The notes: generated by a model not told the origin, from the sequence alone. A stretch of DNA of 64,000 nt from Flavobacterium aerium (GCF_030766725.1 NZ_JARQWR010000007.1:186001-250000); one strand, 5' to 3'. Positions 1 through 8,944 are shown, counted from the stretch's first letter. Numbers and translations are program-made.

Positions 1-224
1 CAAAATCAACATATGATGATGGTGCAATTCTAGGTAGTTTTATTGGTGCAATTGATATTGATAAAATGAAAATCGATTTTACCCAAAAAATCACCAGCGA
101 ACATAAATTTGAGGGTTTGACACTTTATAAAAACGAAAAGGGCAAAAAGGAGTTTCTTCTTTGTGAGGATAATGATACCGACGCACAGAATTCTTCTATT
201 TACAAATTAACCTTACAAAAATAA
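1..224 (+). CDS. C-terminal fragment of a hypothetical protein
   Basis: An open frame enters from the left edge (first full codon at position 3) and stops at TAA 222-224, giving 73 residues. The fragment has short beta-strand-like stretches (LGSFIGAIDID, FEGLTLY, EFLLCEDND) and ends with YKLTLQK. The EGL...LCEDND pattern resembles the last blade of secreted beta-propeller families such as DUF6929 or esterase-like proteins, but this is only an impression. No catalytic motif is visible and the N-terminus lies outside the window. Confidence 0.6.
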   Translation, partial: KSTYDDGAILGSFIGAIDIDKMKIDFTQKITSEHKFEGLTLYKNEKGKKEFLLCEDNDTDAQNSSIYKLTLQK

Positions 225-322
225 ATTACCGAACGATAAAAACCGTTTATTTTTATCATCTCATAGATCATAGTATGATTAAAAAAGAAAATTAAAATTC
301 CTGTGCATCTGGAGATCAAATA

Positions 323-353
323 AAAAAAGGCATTCATTAAGAATGCCTTTTTT
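323..353. terminator. Bidirectional rho-independent terminator
   Basis: A 13-bp perfect stem with arms at 323-335 and 341-353, core GGCATTC/GAATGCC, has an A-run on one side and a T-run on the other. It lies between convergent genes (partial CDS ending at 224, ABC-F gene ending at 373), so it can stop transcription in both directions. Confidence 0.8.
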
Positions 354-372
354 GTTTATAGTTGAAATGAGT

Positions 373-2010
373 TTATGCTTTACGCTCAATCTCTCTTAAG
401 TTTTCCATTTTCTTATGAGCCAAGAAACCATTAATATCTTCAAAGTGTTCTTTCACACGTTTGTTCCCAAACTCAAATACTTTTGTAGCCAATCCATCTA
501 AGAAATCTCTATCGTGCGATACCAAAATTAAAGTTCCATCAAAGTCTTTTAAAGCATCTTTGATGATATCTTTTGTTTTCATATCCAAGTGATTTGAAGG
601 TTCATCCAGAATCAATAAATTCACAGGCTCTAGCAATAATTTTATCATTGCTAAACGTGTTTTTTCTCCTCCAGAAAGAACTTTTACCTTCTTCGTTACA
701 TCATCTCCTTGAAACATAAATGCTCCTAAAATGTCTTTTATTTTAGTACGAATGTCACCTACAGCAATATAGTCGATGGTTTCAAATATTGTTTGATTTT
801 CATCCAATAATGCAGCTTGATTTTGGGCAAAATATCCAATCTGTGCATTATGTCCAATCTCTAGATTTCCTGTAAAATCAATCTCATTCATGATCGCTTT
901 GATCATTGTCGATTTCCCTTCACCATTTTTACCTACAAAAGCGACTTTGTCCCCTCGTTCAATAACAATGTTTGCATCTTTAAAAACCACATGATCTCCA
1001 TAGGCTTTTGATAAGTCTTTCACCACTACTGGATATTGACCAGAACGGGCCGCTGGTGGAAATTTTAAACGTAAAGCCGAACTGTCTACTTCATCAATTT
1101 CGACAATCTTTAATTTCTCTAGCATTTTTACACGGGATTGTACTTGTAATGTTTTAGAATACGTCCCTTTAAAACGATCAATAAATTCCATATTGTCGGC
1201 AATCATTCTTTGTTGCTCATCAAATGCTTTTTGTTGATGTGCTCTACGATCTTTACGCAACTCTAAATAATGCGAGTATTTTGCTTTATAATCGTATATT
1301 CTTCCCATTGTTACTTCAATGGTACGATTGGTAATATTATCTACAAATGCTCTATCGTGTGAAATTACAACGACTGCTTTTGCACTGTTCAATAAGAAAT
1401 CTTCTAACCATTGAATACTTTCAATATCCATATGGTTTGTAGGCTCATCTAGAAGAATTAAATCTGGTTTTTTCAAAAGAATCTTAGCTAATTCGATACG
1501 CATTCTCCATCCACCACTGAATTCTGATGTTTGACGTGCAAAATCTTCACGAACGAAGCCTAAACCAAATAGAATTTTTTCAACTTCCGCTTCATAATTC
1601 ACCTCTTCTATGGCATAGAATTTCTCGCTTAATTCAGAAACTTTTTCAATGATTTTATAGTATTCATCACTTTCATAATCGGTACGAACCGTTAATTCTT
1701 CATTCAAAGCATCAATTTCTGCTTTCATTTTGAATATTGTCCCAAATGCTTTTGATGTTTCTTCAAAAACTGTTGCGCCATCAGTCGTTAATAAGTGTTG
1801 TGGTAAATAAGCTATTACAGCATCTTTGGGTGCAGAAATATTTCCTGTTGAAGGTTTTGTTTCTCCAGCAATAATTTTAAGCAGTGTTGATTTTCCTGCT
1901 CCATTTTTACCCATTAAAGCGATTTTATCTGTTTCATTTATTGAAAATGAAACATCACTAAAAAGCGTAGTACCACCAAATTGTACTGAAATTGCGTCTA
2001 TTGAAATCAT
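373..2010 (-). CDS. ABC-F family ATPase
   Basis: Soluble protein with two ABC ATPase domains and no membrane segments. It has the ABC-F architecture of ribosome-associated factors (EttA/Uup/YdiF/Vga class). Domain 1: Walker A GKNGAGKST at residues 34-42, signature FSGGW at 164-168, Walker B with E189 in LILLDEP. A charged, coiled linker at about 240-310 resembles the P-site tRNA interaction motif. Domain 2: Walker A GKNGEGKST at 360-368, a later LSGGE signature and LLILDEPSNHLD. The length of 545 residues is normal. Family members modulate translation or protect ribosomes from antibiotics; which applies here cannot be told. It is a single gene with terminators on both sides. Confidence 0.93.
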   Translation of the reverse strand: MISIDAISVQFGGTTLFSDVSFSINETDKIALMGKNGAGKSTLLKIIAGETKPSTGNISAPKDAVIAYLPQHLLTTDGATVFEETSKAFGTIFKMKAEIDALNEELTVRTDYESDEYYKIIEKVSELSEKFYAIEEVNYEAEVEKILFGLGFVREDFARQTSEFSGGWRMRIELAKILLKKPDLILLDEPTNHMDIESIQWLEDFLLNSAKAVVVISHDRAFVDNITNRTIEVTMGRIYDYKAKYSHYLELRKDRRAHQQKAFDEQQRMIADNMEFIDRFKGTYSKTLQVQSRVKMLEKLKIVEIDEVDSSALRLKFPPAARSGQYPVVVKDLSKAYGDHVVFKDANIVIERGDKVAFVGKNGEGKSTMIKAIMNEIDFTGNLEIGHNAQIGYFAQNQAALLDENQTIFETIDYIAVGDIRTKIKDILGAFMFQGDDVTKKVKVLSGGEKTRLAMIKLLLEPVNLLILDEPSNHLDMKTKDIIKDALKDFDGTLILVSHDRDFLDGLATKVFEFGNKRVKEHFEDINGFLAHKKMENLREIERKA

Positions 2011-2030
2011 CGTTTATTTTTTTGAAGTGG

Positions 2031-2038
2031 CAAATATA
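2031..2038 (-). promoter_or_regulatory. Putative -7 element of the ABC-F gene
   Basis: On the minus strand this reads TATATTTG, an exact match to the Bacteroidota -7 consensus TAnnTTTG, 20 bases ahead of the ABC-F start. The nearest TTG upstream is about 27 bases away, outside the usual 17-23 spacer, so only the -7 half is supported. Confidence 0.4.
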
Positions 2039-2082
2039 GATAGATTATTCGAGGGTTAGATTATCCAAGGGTTATAAAATAA

Positions 2083-2118
2083 AAAAGCGCCCAAAAGTTT
2101 ATACTCTTGGGCGCTTTT
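2083..2118 (-). terminator. Terminator of the DEAD-box gene
   Basis: A 12-bp GC-rich stem (AAAAGCGCCCAA at 2083-2094 paired with TTGGGCGCTTTT at 2107-2118) with a T-run on the minus strand. It lies just past the end of the gene that stops at 2131. Confidence 0.8.
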
Positions 2119-2130
2119 ATTATTTATAAT

Positions 2131-2778
2131 TTATGCTTCTTGCTCTTCGTCGTCCTCTTCTTCATCTATTTCCATTTCAAACCAATTGGGTTCAATAAGG
2201 ATTCTATCGGCTAATATTTCAACGCGCTCTGAGGTTTGCTCTCCAAAGAATAGTCTTTGTGTTTTATTCATACTCTCTGAAATACGAGCAATTTTTGTTT
2301 CAAATCGGCTTTTCAACAGTGTGTCTACATCTTCCAAAATAAACATTTTCAATTTATTGACATTATATCCAGCTGTTGAAAACATTTCACTTAGTTTATT
2401 TGGTGTTCCAATCAACACATCGATTCCTACCGAAATGTGGTTTTTATCATAATCTGTATTCCCTTGATCATGAACGCCATATACTCTTAGATCTGTATAT
2501 CCTCCTAATCGATCAAAAAGTTCTTTCATCTCCAACATTTTGACTTTATCCTGAACAATAATCAATGCTCTTGGTGATTCTTCAAAAGCTTCTCCTAATT
2601 GCTGTATTACAGATAATACAATTGCAGTCGTTTTTCCACTTTTCTTAGGAGCAATCACAACACAGTCTGCTCCACTTTTTATAGTACCAAAAATTGCTTT
2701 TTGTAATGGGTTTGCTTTCTCTAAGCCAATATCTTCTAAAGCTAATGAAAGCTTTTCATTCATTTTTTTTATAAACAT
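2131..2778 (-). CDS. Truncated, divergent DEAD-box helicase-like protein
   Basis: 215 residues matching only the first RecA domain of DEAD-box RNA helicases. Visible parts are a Q-motif-like PLQKA, a modified motif I (APKKSGKTT in place of AxTGxGKT), motif Ib GTPNKL, motif II changed to EDVD, and motif III SAT replaced by FGEQ. The second RecA domain is absent. The tail is very acidic (EIDEEEDDEEQEA). ATP binding looks possible, but unwinding by itself does not. It may act as an RNA- or ribosome-associated accessory factor; that is inference. An alternative start is Met6 (2763). It lies between the ABC-F gene and the response regulator gene and has its own terminator. Confidence 0.8.
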   Translation of the reverse strand: MFIKKMNEKLSLALEDIGLEKANPLQKAIFGTIKSGADCVVIAPKKSGKTTAIVLSVIQQLGEAFEESPRALIIVQDKVKMLEMKELFDRLGGYTDLRVYGVHDQGNTDYDKNHISVGIDVLIGTPNKLSEMFSTAGYNVNKLKMFILEDVDTLLKSRFETKIARISESMNKTQRLFFGEQTSERVEILADRILIEPNWFEMEIDEEEDDEEQEA

Positions 2779-2821
2779 TTTGATCTTTTTTGAGTTCTGA
2801 ATTTTAAATTAAAATTCAACT

Positions 2822-3985
2822 TTACTTGCTCGCGAACAATTTAACGTCGTTCTCCGTAATTTCCTGACTTCCTAATATTATTAATCGCTCTACAACATTA
2901 CGTAATTCTCTTATATTTCCAGTCCAATCGTATTCTTTTAATAGTGCAATAGCATCATCTGAAAAGCGTTTCACACCTGTTCCTTGCTCAGATGCAATTT
3001 TCTGTGCAAAATGGTTCACTAATAATGGAATGTCTTCTCTACGATCGTTTAATGCGGGTACTTTAATTAATATTACCGCTAGTCGATGGTATAAATCTTC
3101 TCTAAAACGTCCTTCAGCTATTTCAACCTTTAAATCTTTATTGGTTGCCGCGAATACTCGTACATCTACTTTAATGTCCTTGTCTCCTCCAACACGTGAA
3201 ATTGTATTTTCCTGTAAAACGCGTAGTACTTTTGCTTGTGCTGGCATACTCATATCACCAATCTCATCGAGGAAAATAGTTCCTTTGTGTGCTGTTTCAA
3301 ACTTTCCTGCTCTATCTTTTACTGCCGATGTAAAAGCTCCTTTCACATGTCCAAACAATTCACTTTCAATTAATTCTGATGGTATTGCTGCACAGTTCAC
3401 CTCTACTAACGGTGCTGCTGAACGTTCACTTTTTTCATGTAACCAATGTGCCACAAGTTCCTTTCCAGTACCATTAGGTCCTGTAATCAAAACGCGGGCT
3501 TCTGTTCGGGCTACTTTCTCAATCATTTCTTTAATATGATTGATGGGCTCACTTGACCCTATCATTTCGTAATTTTTACTGACTTTCTTTTTCAGTAATT
3601 TATTCTCTACAATTAATTCTTTACGGTCTAAGGCATTACGCACCGTATTTAATAATCGATTTAAATCTGGTGGTTTTGAGATATAATCAAATGCCCCTAA
3701 ACGCATAGTATTTACAGCAGTTTCCAAATCACCATGTCCTGATATCATTACCACTGGTATTTCTGGTTTTATTTTTTTTATCGCTTCCAATACTTCAAGA
3801 CCGTCCATTTTTGGCATCTTAATATCACAAAGTACTAAATCGTAGTCTTCATTCTTAACTTTCTCTAATCCAATAATTCCATCTTCAGCATCTTCTACCT
3901 GGTAGGTATCATTTTCTTCAGCAAGTATCTTTGATAAAACTCTCCTGATAGCTGCTTCGTCTTCAATAATTAAAATTTTCGGCAT
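2822..3985 (-). CDS. Sigma-54-type response regulator without HTH
   Basis: NtrC-like protein of 387 residues. The receiver domain (1-120) has acidic residues D9/E10 and phospho-acceptor D54. The AAA+ sigma-54-interaction domain (about 140-370) has Walker A GPNGTGKE at 169-176, the GAFTSA loop at 216-221 and Walker B IFLDE. The chain ends about 20 residues after the AAA+ lid (ENDVKLFASK), so the Fis-type helix-turn-helix usual for the family is missing. It may activate sigma-54 promoters from solution or through a partner. No histidine kinase is adjacent. Its start codon overlaps by one base the stop of the upstream mscS-like gene, so the two are probably co-transcribed. Confidence 0.92.
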   Translation of the reverse strand: MPKILIIEDEAAIRRVLSKILAEENDTYQVEDAEDGIIGLEKVKNEDYDLVLCDIKMPKMDGLEVLEAIKKIKPEIPVVMISGHGDLETAVNTMRLGAFDYISKPPDLNRLLNTVRNALDRKELIVENKLLKKKVSKNYEMIGSSEPINHIKEMIEKVARTEARVLITGPNGTGKELVAHWLHEKSERSAAPLVEVNCAAIPSELIESELFGHVKGAFTSAVKDRAGKFETAHKGTIFLDEIGDMSMPAQAKVLRVLQENTISRVGGDKDIKVDVRVFAATNKDLKVEIAEGRFREDLYHRLAVILIKVPALNDRREDIPLLVNHFAQKIASEQGTGVKRFSDDAIALLKEYDWTGNIRELRNVVERLIILGSQEITENDVKLFASK

Positions 3986-4833
3986 TATTCTTGGTTTTTA
4001 TTATATAAATATACATCTCTTTGAGGAAATGGAATTGAAATTTTATTGTCGTTGAATTGTTTATTTATTTCAAAGCGAATATCACTCTTTATACGTTGTG
4101 CCACAAATCCATCGGGTAAAAAGAAATATACAGCAAAATCCAACGATGAATCTCCAAAGTTCTCAAAATTAACGATTGGCTCTGGCGTTTTCAATACGGC
4201 ATCCTGAGCGAGTGCTGCATCAATCAATAATTTTTTCACCAAATCTACGTCAGAACCGTATGCTACGCCTATTTCAACGCTTTCGCGAATTACACTACTG
4301 TTTTGTGTCCAATTGAATAATACATCATTCATGAACTTATGATTTGGAATAATCATCACTCTATCATTGCGTGTTACTGCTCTTGTAGATCGTAATTTTA
4401 TTTCGGTTACCCGACTTACTTTTCCATCTACTTCAATAATATCACCGACATGTAAAGATTGATCCAAAATTATTAATATTCCTGATATGATATCTTGAAA
4501 TAATTGTTGTAATGCAAATCCTAATCCGACAAAGATAGCTGCTGAAGCCGTTAAAAACACATTGATGTTGATCCCTGATGCATTTAGTGTAAACATAATT
4601 ACCGTGATGTACACAATGTATTTTACAAACTGGAATATGCTTATAAACTTGTTTTTATCAGTGACTGGAAGATTCTTAGTTATAATTTTTCTAATAATCT
4701 TCAGTATATAACTGGTGAAAATGAATACTAAAATAACGGTAATAATAATCCCAAAAGTAAGATCTACATTTTTTGTATCAATAACTTTGAAACTTATTAT
4801 GTCTTTAAATAAGTCAATAATATCATTTTCCAT
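3985..4833 (-). CDS. MscS-family mechanosensitive channel
   Basis: Small-conductance mechanosensitive channel of the inner membrane, 282 residues. Three hydrophobic helices lie at about 23-43, 65-86 and 91-122. The last has the Gly/Ala-rich pore-lining pattern (FVGLGFALQQLFQDIISG) of TM3 in MscS, followed by the beta domain (HVGDIIEVDG) and a soluble alpha/beta domain. The family releases solutes on hypo-osmotic shock. It is transcribed with the response regulator downstream (TAATG overlap) and lies 11 bases after the ABC permease gene's start region. Confidence 0.9.
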   Translation of the reverse strand: MENDIIDLFKDIISFKVIDTKNVDLTFGIIITVILVFIFTSYILKIIRKIITKNLPVTDKNKFISIFQFVKYIVYITVIMFTLNASGININVFLTASAAIFVGLGFALQQLFQDIISGILIILDQSLHVGDIIEVDGKVSRVTEIKLRSTRAVTRNDRVMIIPNHKFMNDVLFNWTQNSSVIRESVEIGVAYGSDVDLVKKLLIDAALAQDAVLKTPEPIVNFENFGDSSLDFAVYFFLPDGFVAQRIKSDIRFEINKQFNDNKISIPFPQRDVYLYNKNQE

Positions 4834-4844
4834 ATTCGTTTATT

Positions 4845-6152
4845 TTAGTATTTCAACCACTTAAATAACTCTTTATAGGTCGGTTTTTTACCATACATTA
4901 AAATACCTATTCTATAAATTTTTGCAGCGAACCATACTACAGCAAAGAACGTTCCAAATAAAAGTGTAATGGAAAGTGCTAACTGCCACCATGGCACTCT
5001 AAAAGGAATACGCATCATCATTACAATGGGTGATGTAAGTGGTACGATTGAGAATACTGTTGCAATAGTTCCATGTGGGTCGTTCAATACCGTTAAGAAA
5101 CCTACATATACAGCAAGCATTAAAGGTAAAAGTATTGGTAACAAAAATTGTTGTGTATCTGTTTCACTATCTACTGCTGCTCCAATTGCTGCATAGAAAG
5201 AACTATATAAAAAGTATCCTCCAATAAAATAGATTAAAAAGGCTACTAAGATTGTTGCGATGGGTAAGTTCCATAACTCCGCTAAATACATTTGTGCTGT
5301 AGAATTCATTCCTTCTTTGGCAGCATCCATCATTTCAGGTTGTACCAAAGCCGTTTGACCGGGCTGAATTCCGAAAAATGTAGACAATCCAATGAGTAAA
5401 ACGAATCCAACAATAGCCCAAATTGTAAATTGAAGTATTCCTGCTAATGATGTTCCAATAATTTTACCCATCATTAATTGAAATGGCTTCACCGAAGAAA
5501 TAATAATCTCAATAATACGGTTTGTTTTTTCCTCAATCACACTTCTCATCACCATATTACCATATATAATGATAAACATCATAATAAGATATCCGAAGAA
5601 AACTCCAATGGCTAATTTTATTTCATTCAGTCCTTTTATGCTTTCTTCACCAGAAATTTTACTTAAACCGATGTTTACATCTGCTCTAGTTTTTTCTACC
5701 AAATCGTAGTCTAATCCTGAATTTGCAAAATTTATTCTTGTTAGTTTTTCTTCAACAATGTGTTCTACTGATCCTATAAAAGATAAACTAGGGCTATCGT
5801 TTGATATGTACTGAATATTTTTTGCTAGTGCCTTTACGTCTGATGATTTTGGTACATATATCACTCCTTCATATTTCTCTTTTGCAACAGAATCTTTAAT
5901 CGATTCTAATGAGCTACTCGATACATCATGGTAGGCAATTTCTTTTGTGTTTTTAAAATCTCCTTTGAAAAATCCTGAGGCGTCATGTACTGCAATTTGC
6001 TTTACATTTCCTTCATTCATATGTGCTAAATATCCAATCAAAACAGACATTGCTACAATCAATAACGGGCTTAGGAATGTCATTACGATAAAGGATTTAT
6101 TACGCACTTTGGCAATAAATTCTCGCTTTATTATTAAAGTTAATATACTCAT
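4845..6152 (-). CDS. ABC-2 type permease (NatB-like)
   Basis: Membrane subunit of an ABC exporter, 435 residues. One N-terminal helix (about 22-42) is followed by a large extracytoplasmic region (about 45-180) and five to six helices from about 180 to the end, the layout of NatB/YhaP-type ABC-2 permeases. The ATPase gene just upstream overlaps by one base (6152), so the two form one exporter. The substrate is unknown; NatAB of Bacillus exports sodium, but sequence alone does not show that here. Confidence 0.88.
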   Translation of the reverse strand: MSILTLIIKREFIAKVRNKSFIVMTFLSPLLIVAMSVLIGYLAHMNEGNVKQIAVHDASGFFKGDFKNTKEIAYHDVSSSSLESIKDSVAKEKYEGVIYVPKSSDVKALAKNIQYISNDSPSLSFIGSVEHIVEEKLTRINFANSGLDYDLVEKTRADVNIGLSKISGEESIKGLNEIKLAIGVFFGYLIMMFIIIYGNMVMRSVIEEKTNRIIEIIISSVKPFQLMMGKIIGTSLAGILQFTIWAIVGFVLLIGLSTFFGIQPGQTALVQPEMMDAAKEGMNSTAQMYLAELWNLPIATILVAFLIYFIGGYFLYSSFYAAIGAAVDSETDTQQFLLPILLPLMLAVYVGFLTVLNDPHGTIATVFSIVPLTSPIVMMMRIPFRVPWWQLALSITLLFGTFFAVVWFAAKIYRIGILMYGKKPTYKELFKWLKY

Positions 6153-7078
6153 TATTTATTACTTACTGTTTGAATAAAAATATCATTAACACTTGGGATT
6201 TTCTCAACAAAATGAGTAACCTGACCTTGGCTTGTCAAATACTGTAATAAATCATTTGACGTACCTCTATCATTCAATTGTACATTTAATTTTAAATCGT
6301 CATTTAAGGATTTAAAACTAGCGGGTGTTACGGCAAACTTCTCTTGTAAATCTAGCATGACCTTTTCTTTATTTAGTGCAAGAAGTCCAATTTCAAAACT
6401 ATTGGTTCTGTATTGCTTCTTTACATCGTCCAGCTTTCCTTCAATTAATTTATTGGATTTATGAATCAACATAATATTATCACACAATTCTTCTACACTT
6501 TCCATTCGGTGCGTAGAAAAAATAATTGTTGCTCCTTGATCTCTCAAAAATAAAATTTCATCTTTAATCAGATTTGCATTTACAGGATCGAATCCACTAA
6601 ATGGTTCATCAAAGATTAATAATTTTGGTTTATGTAAAACGGTTACCACAAATTGTATTTTTTGTGCCATTCCTTTAGAAAGTTCCTGAATTTTTTTATT
6701 CCACCAATCTCCAATTTCTAAGCGTTCAAACCAATATTCTAATTGTTTTTTGGCTTCAGCTTTGGACATTCCTTTCATTTGAGCAAGATATAATGCCTGC
6801 TCTCCTACTTTCATTGTTTTATATAGTCCACGTTCTTCTGGAAGATATCCTATATTTTGAACGTGATGGGGTTGTAGTTTTTCACCGTCTAACAATACCT
6901 CTCCACTATCTGGCATTGTAATTTGGTTTATTATTCGGATTAAAGACGTTTTTCCTGCACCGTTTGGACCTAATAATCCATAAATACTTCCTTTGGGAAC
7001 GGTTAAAGAGACGTCATTAAGCGCAACATAACTGCCATATTGTTTTACAACATTTTTGACTTCAAGTATATTACTCAT
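6152..7078 (-). CDS. ABC transporter ATP-binding protein (NatA-like)
   Basis: Single ABC ATPase of 308 residues. It has Walker A GPNGAGKT at 37-44, a Q-loop near 74, a signature variant LSKGMAQ in place of LSGGQ, Walker B LLIFDEP, and a C-terminal DUF4162-type extension after about 220. It powers the permease encoded immediately downstream, with start and stop overlapping. The dnaJ gene upstream is separated by two terminator hairpins, so this is probably the first gene of a unit running through the permease and possibly the mscS and regulator genes. Confidence 0.9.
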   Translation of the reverse strand: MSNILEVKNVVKQYGSYVALNDVSLTVPKGSIYGLLGPNGAGKTSLIRIINQITMPDSGEVLLDGEKLQPHHVQNIGYLPEERGLYKTMKVGEQALYLAQMKGMSKAEAKKQLEYWFERLEIGDWWNKKIQELSKGMAQKIQFVVTVLHKPKLLIFDEPFSGFDPVNANLIKDEILFLRDQGATIIFSTHRMESVEELCDNIMLIHKSNKLIEGKLDDVKKQYRTNSFEIGLLALNKEKVMLDLQEKFAVTPASFKSLNDDLKLNVQLNDRGTSNDLLQYLTSQGQVTHFVEKIPSVNDIFIQTVSNK

Positions 7079-7144
7079 TCTATTTCATGATTTTTGTAAA
7101 TGTAAAAAATTATTGCATGCACTTACGGGGTATTAAAGAAAAAA

Positions 7145-7170
7145 CCCATCCTTATTTGCACAAGGATGGG
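7145..7170 (-). terminator. Second hairpin behind dnaJ
   Basis: A 9-bp perfect stem CCCATCCTT/AAGGATGGG (7145-7153 and 7162-7170) is followed on the minus strand by a T-run. It lies about 20 bases beyond another terminator hairpin, so it is either a back-up stop for grpE-dnaJ or the end of a short separate transcript. Confidence 0.6.
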
Positions 7171-7181
7171 AAAAATTGCTA

Positions 7182-7217
7182 TGAAAAAGAATATCACTAG
7201 CTTAACTAGTGATATTC
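7182..7217 (-). terminator. Rho-independent terminator of grpE-dnaJ
   Basis: A perfect 12-bp stem (GAATATCACTAG at 7189-7200, complement at 7206-7217) with a five-base loop is followed on the minus strand by TTTTTC. It lies 24 bases beyond the dnaJ stop. Confidence 0.8.
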
Positions 7218-7240
7218 AAATGTATAAAAAATTTAGACCA

Positions 7241-8365
7241 TTACGAAAACATATCCTTAACTTTCTCAAAAAAAGATTTTTCGCTCTTTTCTGGATTTGG
7301 GATAAAATTTGTATCTGTAAGGGCTTCTTCGAAAAATTTGCGTTGATCTTTTGAAAGGTTTTTTGGAGTCCATACATTAATATGTACTAATAAATCTCCA
7401 CTTCCATATCCATTAATATTTGGAATACCTTTTCCTTTCAATCTCAGTATTTTCCCAGATTGAATTCCATCTTCCAATTTAATTCTCACTTTACCATTTA
7501 CAGCTTCAATATCTTTTGACGTTCCTAAAGCTGCTTCTGCAAAACTGATGTATAAATCTAAATGTAAATTTTCACCTTCTCTTTTTAATGTCTCATGTTC
7601 TATTTCTTCAATAGCTACAATTAAGTCTCCTGAGATATTGTTGGCTCCTGGTGCATCATTTCCTTTTCCTGAAACTTTCAACTGCATTCCATCCACAACT
7701 CCAGCTGGAATTTTGATTGAAACCGTCTCATCTTCCATGATCATTCCATGTGCATCAGCATTATTTGGTTTTGAATCGATGATTTGTCCTGTACCGCCAC
7801 ATGTATTACAAGTAGTTGCTGTTTGCATTCTACCTAATATAGTGTTTGTTACTCGTGTAACTTGACCAGAACCATTACAAGTAGAACATGTTTTATAGTT
7901 AACACCTGCTGCCTGAACTTTTCTTTTGACTTTTACTTTTTTCTCTACTCCATTGGCAATTTCTTCTAAAGTCAATTTAACTTTAATTCTCAAATTGCTT
8001 CCTTTCATACGACGTTGACCTCCGCCTCCGCCATTGAAACCATTAAATCCACCGCCAAAAGCGCTTCCGAAAATATCTCCAAATTGGCTGAAAATATCAT
8101 CCATATTCATTCCGCCGCCATTGAAACCACCGCCTCCACCGCCATTAAATGCAGCATGACCGTATTGGTCATAACGAGCCTTTTTGTCAGTATCACTTAA
8201 AATTTCATAAGCTTCAGCTGCCATTTTGAAACTTTCTTCAGCTTCTTTATTTCCTGGATTCTTGTCAGGATGGTATTCAATTGCTTTTTTTCTGTAAGCC
8301 TTTTTTATTTCAGCTGCAGTTGCACTTTTGCTTATGCCTAATATCTCGTAAAAATCTTTCTTCAT
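7241..8365 (-). CDS. dnaJ: Chaperone DnaJ with half zinc-finger domain
   Basis: Hsp40 co-chaperone that stimulates DnaK ATPase and delivers unfolded clients in the cytoplasm. It is 374 residues long. The J domain (1-70) has HPD at 32-34. A long Gly/Phe/Asn-rich linker (about 75-118) follows, then a cysteine region and the C-terminal client-binding beta domains. Only two CxxCxGxG motifs (CSTCNGSG and CNTCGGTG) are present instead of the four in E. coli DnaJ, so one zinc site is expected. I believe this shortened zinc region is common in Flavobacteriales. It lies 27 bases after grpE and ends at paired terminators. Confidence 0.96.
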   Translation of the reverse strand: MKKDFYEILGISKSATAAEIKKAYRKKAIEYHPDKNPGNKEAEESFKMAAEAYEILSDTDKKARYDQYGHAAFNGGGGGGFNGGGMNMDDIFSQFGDIFGSAFGGGFNGFNGGGGGQRRMKGSNLRIKVKLTLEEIANGVEKKVKVKRKVQAAGVNYKTCSTCNGSGQVTRVTNTILGRMQTATTCNTCGGTGQIIDSKPNNADAHGMIMEDETVSIKIPAGVVDGMQLKVSGKGNDAPGANNISGDLIVAIEEIEHETLKREGENLHLDLYISFAEAALGTSKDIEAVNGKVRIKLEDGIQSGKILRLKGKGIPNINGYGSGDLLVHINVWTPKNLSKDQRKFFEEALTDTNFIPNPEKSEKSFFEKVKDMFS

Positions 8366-8392
8366 TTTATTTCAATTATTTATTGGCAAAGA

Positions 8393-8944
8393 TTATTGTC
8401 CAATTACAACTTTAGGAAATCTAATGATCTTATCTCCCAGTTTATATCCTTTTTCTATTACGTCTACAATTTTACCTTTTAATGCTGCTGTTGGAGCAGG
8501 TATTTGAGTAATAGCTTCTGCAAAATCAGCATTGAATGCATCTCCTGCTCTTACTTCTACTTCTTCTAATCCTTTTGAAACTAAAGTATCTTTCAATTTC
8601 AAATGGATTAATTCCACACCTTTCATTAAAACTTCATCTTCAGTTTTTGAAATTTGAATAATTGCTCTGTCAAAATCATCTAATACTGGTAATAAAGCTT
8701 GTAAAACTTCTTGGTTCGCAGATTTGAATAAATCCAAACGTTCTTTTGAAGTTCTTTTTTTATAGTTTTCAAATTCAGCAAATAGTCTTAAGTACTTATC
8801 TTTTTCTTTTGCTAAATCCTCTTTTAATTGTTCTTCAACACTAAGTTCAACAGTATCATTCGTTTCTACATTTTCATTATTATCCATAATGATTTCATCT
8901 GTAACGGGATCTTTCTTGATATTATCAGAATTGGTATTGCTCAT
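8393..8944 (-). CDS. grpE: Nucleotide exchange factor GrpE
   Basis: Heat-shock co-chaperone that releases ADP from DnaK. It is 183 residues long: an acidic disordered N-terminus (about 1-35), a long coiled-coil helix (about 36-100, including KYLRLFAEFENYKKR) and a C-terminal beta-wing ending in GYKLGDKIIRFPKVVIGQ, close to the family signature. It is the first gene of the grpE-dnaJ pair. dnaK is not in the window. No CIRCE-like repeat was seen ahead of it. Confidence 0.95.
   Translation of the reverse strand: MSNTNSDNIKKDPVTDEIIMDNNENVETNDTVELSVEEQLKEDLAKEKDKYLRLFAEFENYKKRTSKERLDLFKSANQEVLQALLPVLDDFDRAIIQISKTEDEVLMKGVELIHLKLKDTLVSKGLEEVEVRAGDAFNADFAEAITQIPAPTAALKGKIVDVIEKGYKLGDKIIRFPKVVIGQ

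Noticed and set aside
8015..8200. Antisense frame within the Gly/Phe-rich part of dnaJ
   Set aside because: Low-complexity complement of a repeat-rich linker, not a gene.
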